The notes under the pieces were generated by a model. It saw only the letters and a list, made by a program, of their open reading frames with translations. It had not been told where the DNA came from and did no database searches. Positions 60,172 through 64,000 of a stretch of DNA of 64,000 bases are shown here, one piece after another. The stretch covers positions 62,001-126,000 of the forward strand of contig CAVTPF010000002.1 in NCBI GenBank assembly GCA_963736525.1, written 5' to 3'. Both the position numbers and the translations under genes were made by a program. Positions within the stretch are counted from its first letter, which is position 1; each line of letters opens with the position of its first letter. This DNA is from Bog-473 sp963736525 (GTDB taxonomy: Bacteria; Actinomycetota; Acidimicrobiia; Acidimicrobiales; RAAP-2).

Positions 60172-61099
60172 GCGCCACGGGATTGAGCGGCGACCCCAGT
60201 CCGCGCGTCAAGGGGAGCGGCGTGGCGTCGAGCAGGAACGCGTAGCGCCCGTCGGACGCGCAGTCGTCGGCCAGGGGATCGAGCACCCAGTTCTGGCCCT
60301 GTGTCATGCCCATCTCGACGAGGTGCAGCAGGTGCACGGGGAGATAGGCGTCCTCGTGCTGGCAGGGGAAGACCTCGAAGACCAGCGTGTCCGTCGCCAC
60401 CGCCGCCACGTCGTGGGCATGGAACCACTCGGCCGTTTCGATGGTGAGCCCCGGGGACGGGTAGGTGTAGGCCACGAGGTCGCGCCGCTCGGGGCGCAGG
60501 TGCACCATCTGGCCCGTCCGCACGAGCACGATGTCGCCGGGCTCGACGGCGACCTTCGCCAGCGCGCAGGCGGCGTCGAGGTCGCCGGGCGTGATCGGGT
60601 ACCCGGGCTCGAGGACCGGGCTCCCGAGGGCGCGGGCCACGTCGAGCAGGATGCCGCGGCTGACCAGCGTCGTCAGGCGGTGGATGCCACAGCGGGCGGC
60701 ACCGTCGTCGGACACCGTCGCCGCGGGGTACCCGTTGTAGATCACCCCGCCGTAGCTCACGTGCGCGAGGGCGTCCCAATGCGTCGCCGCCTGGGTGGAC
60801 ATGGTGAAGAGGTCCTCGCTCGCGCAGATCCATTCGGGGTCGGGGCTGAGCGGCTCGTTCACCTGGGCCATGGTGCGGCTCGGGTTGACCCGGCCCTCGA
60901 CGAGGCCCATCTGGATCCCCTCCGCCTCCGAGAGCGGCAGCCCGAGGGCGAAGGCGCGGCCCGACTCGACGGCGGCCGCGGCGCGGCGGCGGGCCGCGTC
61001 GTCGACCAGGTTCAGGGTGCCCAGCTCGTCGTCGGGACCCCAGCGCCCCCAATTGCGCACCCGGGCCGCCACCTCGGCGAACGCGGGTGAGTGGGGCAT
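60164..61099 (-). CDS. cyclase family protein (kynurenine formamidase-like fold)
   Basis: A 311-residue metal-dependent hydrolase of the cyclase family, which includes kynurenine formamidase and isatin hydrolase. The metal motif reads ATHWDALAHV, matching HxGTHxDxPxH in position with altered first residues. GTLNLVDDAARR and GDIVLVRTGQM are also typical. ATG 61099 lies 7 nt after TAGTCT; a GTG 1 codon upstream is possible. Substrate unknown. Divergent from the alcohol dehydrogenase. Confidence 0.8.
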   Translation of the reverse strand: MPHSPAFAEVAARVRNWGRWGPDDELGTLNLVDDAARRRAAAAVESGRAFALGLPLSEAEGIQMGLVEGRVNPSRTMAQVNEPLSPDPEWICASEDLFTMSTQAATHWDALAHVSYGGVIYNGYPAATVSDDGAARCGIHRLTTLVSRGILLDVARALGSPVLEPGYPITPGDLDAACALAKVAVEPGDIVLVRTGQMVHLRPERRDLVAYTYPSPGLTIETAEWFHAHDVAAVATDTLVFEVFPCQHEDAYLPVHLLHLVEMGMTQGQNWVLDPLADDCASDGRYAFLLDATPLPLTRGLGSPLNPVALK

Positions 61100-61230
61100 C
61101 ACGCGCAGACTACCGCCGAGCCCGGCCGCCGCGAATGGTCCGGCGGGAGGGCCTCGGTTGTCGGCCCCCGGCCGGCGGACGATACTGAGGACGGCGAACT
61201 GGTTCGCGTCGGCCTCAGGGAGGGACTGCC

Positions 61231-62385
61231 ATGACAACGGTACGTGCGTCGGTGTGCACGGGGCTCCGCGAGCCCTGGAAGACGGAAGAGATCGAGATCG
61301 ACCCTCCCGGCAACCGCGAAGTGCGGGTGAAGATGGCCTGGTCCGGCATGTGCCACTCCGACGAGCACCTGCGCACGGGCGACATCAGCCAGACGCCCGA
61401 GGTGCTCGAGATGATGGGCGTGAAGTCCATGTTCCCCGTGGTCGGCGGGCACGAGGGGGCGGGCATCGTCACCGAGGTCGGCACCAACGTGACCCAGGTG
61501 GCCGAGGGTGACCACGTCGCCGTCTCCTTCATCCCCTCCTGCGGCACCTGTCACTGGTGTGCCTCCGGCCGCCAGAACCTGTGCGACCTCGGGATGATGA
61601 CGCTGGCCGGTGGCATGATCAGCGACGGCACGTACCGCTACCACCTGGCGGGCGAGAACCTGAACCGGATGGCCCAGCTGGGGACGTTCGCCGACGAGAT
61701 GGTGGTCCACGAGAACTCGCTCGTGCGCATCAACCCGTGGGACAACATGAAGGCGGCCGCCCTCATCAGCTGCGGCCTCGCCACCGGCTTCGGCTCCGCG
61801 GTCGACCGGGCCAAGGTCATGCCGGGCGAGACGGTCGTGGTCGCCGGCTGCGGCGGCGTCGGCTCCGGCGCAATCCAAGGGGCCCGGATCGCCGGGGCGC
61901 GCCACATCATCGCCGTGGACCCCGTGCCCTTCAAGCTCGAGCGGGCCACCGAGATCGGCGCCACCCATACCGCCGCCTCGCTCCTCGACGCGCAGATGAT
62001 GCTGCCCGAGCTCACCATGGGCCGCAACGCCGACGTGGTGATCCTGACGCCGGGCGTGTTGAAGGGCGACCTGATCGCGGCGGCCTGCGCCTGCGGCTCC
62101 AAGGACGCCCGCATCGTGGTGACGGCCATCGCGCCGTTCGACCAGACGGACGTGCAGCTCAACCTCTTCAACCTGGCCATGTTCAACCAGTCGGTCCTGG
62201 GCACGGTCTTCGGGTCCCAGAGCCCGCGGGTCCAGGTGCCGAACCTGCTCAACCTGTACGCGGCGGGCCAGCTCAAGATCGACGAGCTGATCAGCGAGGA
62301 GTACACGCTCGACCAGGTGCAGCAGGGCTACGACGACCAGGCCGCCGGGACCATCATCCGCGGGGTGGTCAAGTTCGACGAGTGA
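61231..62385 (+). CDS. NDMA-dependent (mycofactocin-type) alcohol dehydrogenase
   Basis: A 384-residue zinc alcohol dehydrogenase. The catalytic zinc region is SGMCHSDEH with GHEGAG, the structural zinc uses the four Cys of PSCGTCHWCASGRQNLC, and the tightly held NAD is bound at GCGGVG. The overall sequence fits the Rxyl_3153-type NDMA-dependent family whose electrons go to mycofactocin. The ATG at 61231 follows AGGGAGGG. The nearby mftD at the right edge supports this assignment. The alcohol substrate is not defined. Confidence 0.88.
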   Translation: MTTVRASVCTGLREPWKTEEIEIDPPGNREVRVKMAWSGMCHSDEHLRTGDISQTPEVLEMMGVKSMFPVVGGHEGAGIVTEVGTNVTQVAEGDHVAVSFIPSCGTCHWCASGRQNLCDLGMMTLAGGMISDGTYRYHLAGENLNRMAQLGTFADEMVVHENSLVRINPWDNMKAAALISCGLATGFGSAVDRAKVMPGETVVVAGCGGVGSGAIQGARIAGARHIIAVDPVPFKLERATEIGATHTAASLLDAQMMLPELTMGRNADVVILTPGVLKGDLIAAACACGSKDARIVVTAIAPFDQTDVQLNLFNLAMFNQSVLGTVFGSQSPRVQVPNLLNLYAAGQLKIDELISEEYTLDQVQQGYDDQAAGTIIRGVVKFDE

Positions 62386-62405
62386 GTCGCCGGTCGTCCG
62401 CCGCT

Positions 62406-62726
62406 CTACGCCGTGAGGTGGCCGCGGGCGGCCAGTTCGATGCGAGCCCGTTCGATCCATTCGTCGGCGTTGTCCTTGTCCAGGTCCGCCGACAGCAGGA
62501 TCTGACCCCACTGCCGCGGATAGACGCCACTCCTGGTCGCCTTGATCCCCATGGCGGCCACATGGGGCAGCGCGTCGAACGTCGGGAACACGACCGTCAC
62601 GCAGCTGATCTTGACGAACGTGCGTGCCTTCCGTCCCGGCACCACGAACCGGTCCTGCTCCGACAGCAGGAACGTCACCTTGTATTCGATGCTGGCCAGC
62701 GTCTCAGTCGGAGCCGGTAATCCCAT
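62406..62726 (-). CDS. small hypothetical protein
   Basis: A 106-residue protein of no family I recognise. It has a mixed hydrophobic core (YKVTFLL, SCVTVVFPTF) and a C-terminal helical segment with acidic residues (DLDKDNADEWIERARIEL). The ATG at 62726 is immediately preceded by GTGAGGG, leaving little room for a normal ribosome site, so the start is uncertain. It lies between the alcohol dehydrogenase and mftD, on the mftD strand and downstream of it, separated by 148 nt. Confidence 0.6.
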   Translation of the reverse strand: MGLPAPTETLASIEYKVTFLLSEQDRFVVPGRKARTFVKISCVTVVFPTFDALPHVAAMGIKATRSGVYPRQWGQILLSADLDKDNADEWIERARIELAARGHLTA

Positions 62727-62874
62727 CCCTCACCCCCAACGGCTCGGCGCCGCCCCCGTGGGCCCTGGTCCGCCCGAGGCCACGACAGGGCGGCGAGCAC
62801 CATGGTACATGGGGGTTGAAAGTTCGTGTTCGCCGAAGCTGCCCGCGGGAGACGGTGCCGCTCGCGGAACAGGA

Positions 62875-64000
62875 TCAGGCGCCCAAGCGGCGGCTGAATC
62901 CGTCGGGGACCACGAGGTCGTCGGCGTGCAGCTGGTGGATGGAGGCATGCCCGAGCCCGAGCAGGGCGGACTCCATGCCGCTGCGCATGATGTCGAGCAC
63001 GTTCTCGACCCCGGCCTGTCCGTTGGCGGCCAGGCCCCACAGGTAGGCGCGGCCGATCATGACCGCCCGGGCGCCGAGCGCCACGGCCTTGACGGCGTCG
63101 CTGCCGCGCCGGATGCCGCCGTCGAGCAGGACCTCGACCTCGTCGCCCACGGCCTCGACCACCGACGGGAGGGCCCGGATGGTGGCCGGAGTCCCGTCGA
63201 GGTTGTTGCCCCCGTGGTTGGACACCGAGATGGCGCTCACGCCCGCGTCGACAGCCCGCCTGGCGTCGTCGACGCGGGTCACCCCCTTGAGCATGAAGGG
63301 ACCGCCCCACTGCTCGCGCAGCCAGGCGACGTCGTCCCAGCTCGGCGGCGGCGTCTGCATCCACTCCCCGTAGGCGCCGAAGAAGGTCGGCCCCTTCTTG
63401 CCCTTCTCCACCATGTTCGGTGTCGTGAGATCGGGACGCTTGCCGGTCCGGGCGAAGGAGAGGAACCACCGCGGGTTGGCCAGAGCCTCGGGGGCGAAGC
63501 GCAGCATGGCGCGCAGGTTGACCGTCTCGGGGATGGTCGGGCTGCCCCAGTCCCGCCCGTGCGAGAACGACCAGTCGAGCGTGGCGATGAGCCCCACCGC
63601 ACCGGCGGCACGGGCGCGTTCGACCCGCGCCATGATCTGATCCCTCGTGCCGATCCAGTAGATCTGGAAGAAAGTCTGGGGGCACGCCGCCACGACGTCC
63701 TCGATGGGCATGCTGGCGAAGGAGCTGAGGCCCATGGCGGTGCCGCGGGCGGCCGCCGCGCGCGCCACGGCCACCTCGCCCTCGGGGTGCACCGCCTGCA
63801 CGCCGGTGGGGGAGATGAGGACGGGGAACGAGATCTCCTGGCCCATGACCTTGGTGGCCAGGTCCCGGCTGTCGGCCAGGCCGGCCACGTGGGGGGCGAA
63901 GCCCAGCTCGCCGAAGGCGGCCACGTTGTCCTCCACCGTGATCCCACGCTCCGAGCCGGCGATCAGCGCGCCGTAGACCGACTTGGGCAGTCGCTTCTTG
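62875..64000 (-). CDS. mftD: pre-mycofactocin synthase MftD, N-terminus off window
   Basis: The frame is open to the right edge; 374 codons are visible, ending at TGA 62875. Near the edge KRLPKSVYGALIAGSERGIT and then EDNVAAFGELGFAPHV match MftD. The FMN-binding barrel of lactate-oxidase-like enzymes is shown by SPTGVQAVHPEGE, SNHGGNNLDGTPA with the catalytic His and the Arg-rich DGGIRRGSD. MftD oxidises the MftC-derived dipeptide of the mycofactocin precursor to make the redox-active centre. Rest of the cluster is expected beyond 64000. Confidence 0.88.
   Translation of the reverse strand, partial: KKRLPKSVYGALIAGSERGITVEDNVAAFGELGFAPHVAGLADSRDLATKVMGQEISFPVLISPTGVQAVHPEGEVAVARAAAARGTAMGLSSFASMPIEDVVAACPQTFFQIYWIGTRDQIMARVERARAAGAVGLIATLDWSFSHGRDWGSPTIPETVNLRAMLRFAPEALANPRWFLSFARTGKRPDLTTPNMVEKGKKGPTFFGAYGEWMQTPPPSWDDVAWLREQWGGPFMLKGVTRVDDARRAVDAGVSAISVSNHGGNNLDGTPATIRALPSVVEAVGDEVEVLLDGGIRRGSDAVKAVALGARAVMIGRAYLWGLAANGQAGVENVLDIMRSGMESALLGLGHASIHQLHADDLVVPDGFSRRLGA

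Noticed and set aside
62727..62874. Gene in the gap between mftD and the small hypothetical gene
   Set aside because: Frames here are short and Arg/Gly-rich, with no ribosome site or recognisable motif.

Overview
The window is high-GC, gene-dense DNA from an actinobacterium. Supporting traits are a di-heme QcrC cytochrome c, a three-helix Rieske QcrA, a four-subunit aa3 oxidase with CtaF, an NDMA-dependent alcohol dehydrogenase next to the mycofactocin gene mftD, and an SCO6745-family protein. The gene content and sequence style suggest Acidimicrobiia or a close relative; that placement is inference. Many genes appear to start on leaderless transcripts: a TAnnnT box lies 6 to 8 nt before the start codon.

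Layout. 1-747: fragment of an APH-family kinase. 783-2306 (-): geranylgeranyl/menaquinone reductase-type flavoprotein with a Lys/Ala/Pro tail. 2394-18473 (+): the complete 14-gene complex I operon nuoA-N, mostly with 4-bp start/stop overlaps. 18535-23297 (-): a DUF2252 protein, a 45-residue Cys-rich microprotein too short for normal gene calling, and a large MprF-like DUF2156 membrane protein fused to a decayed phosphoesterase. 23397-23909 (+): HAD-like protein. 23900-29078 (-): operon ybjQ-hemE-hemH-hemY-lnt, whose Lnt has Ser in place of the catalytic Cys. 29191-31560 (+): HelR-type helicase. 31648-36662 (+): ctaE-qcrC-qcrA-qcrB plus an SCO6745-family gene. 36726-38368 (-): two short-chain dehydrogenases.

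38578-42788 (+): a signalling cluster with a class III cyclase fused to a YHS domain, a GGDEF diguanylate cyclase, an alpha/beta-hydrolase-cyclase fusion, and an ArsR-SRPBCC protein with a clear promoter/operator. 42727-50225 (-): MFS transporter, ctaF-ctaD-ctaC, a frameshifted metallo-beta-lactamase hydrolase, tatA, a CopD-like protein and a crotonase. 50297-56923: VC0807-family protein, small membrane protein, GH1 glycosidase (frameshifted near its end), DedA protein, alpha/beta hydrolase and D-aminoacylase-like amidohydrolase. 56927-64000: ABC exporter, two divergent TetR regulators (one KstR-like), cyclase-family hydrolase, NDMA-dependent alcohol dehydrogenase, a small unknown gene, and mftD running off the right edge.

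How it fits together. Menaquinone reductase, complex I, the bc1 (qcr) genes, aa3 oxidase and heme synthesis together give most of an aerobic respiratory chain ending in a bc1-aa3 supercomplex. The right end is the edge of a mycofactocin-dependent alcohol oxidation locus. Two clear single-base frameshifts (about 47720 and 53203) lie in G runs and may be sequencing errors. No rRNA, tRNA, CRISPR array, IS element or phage gene was seen.
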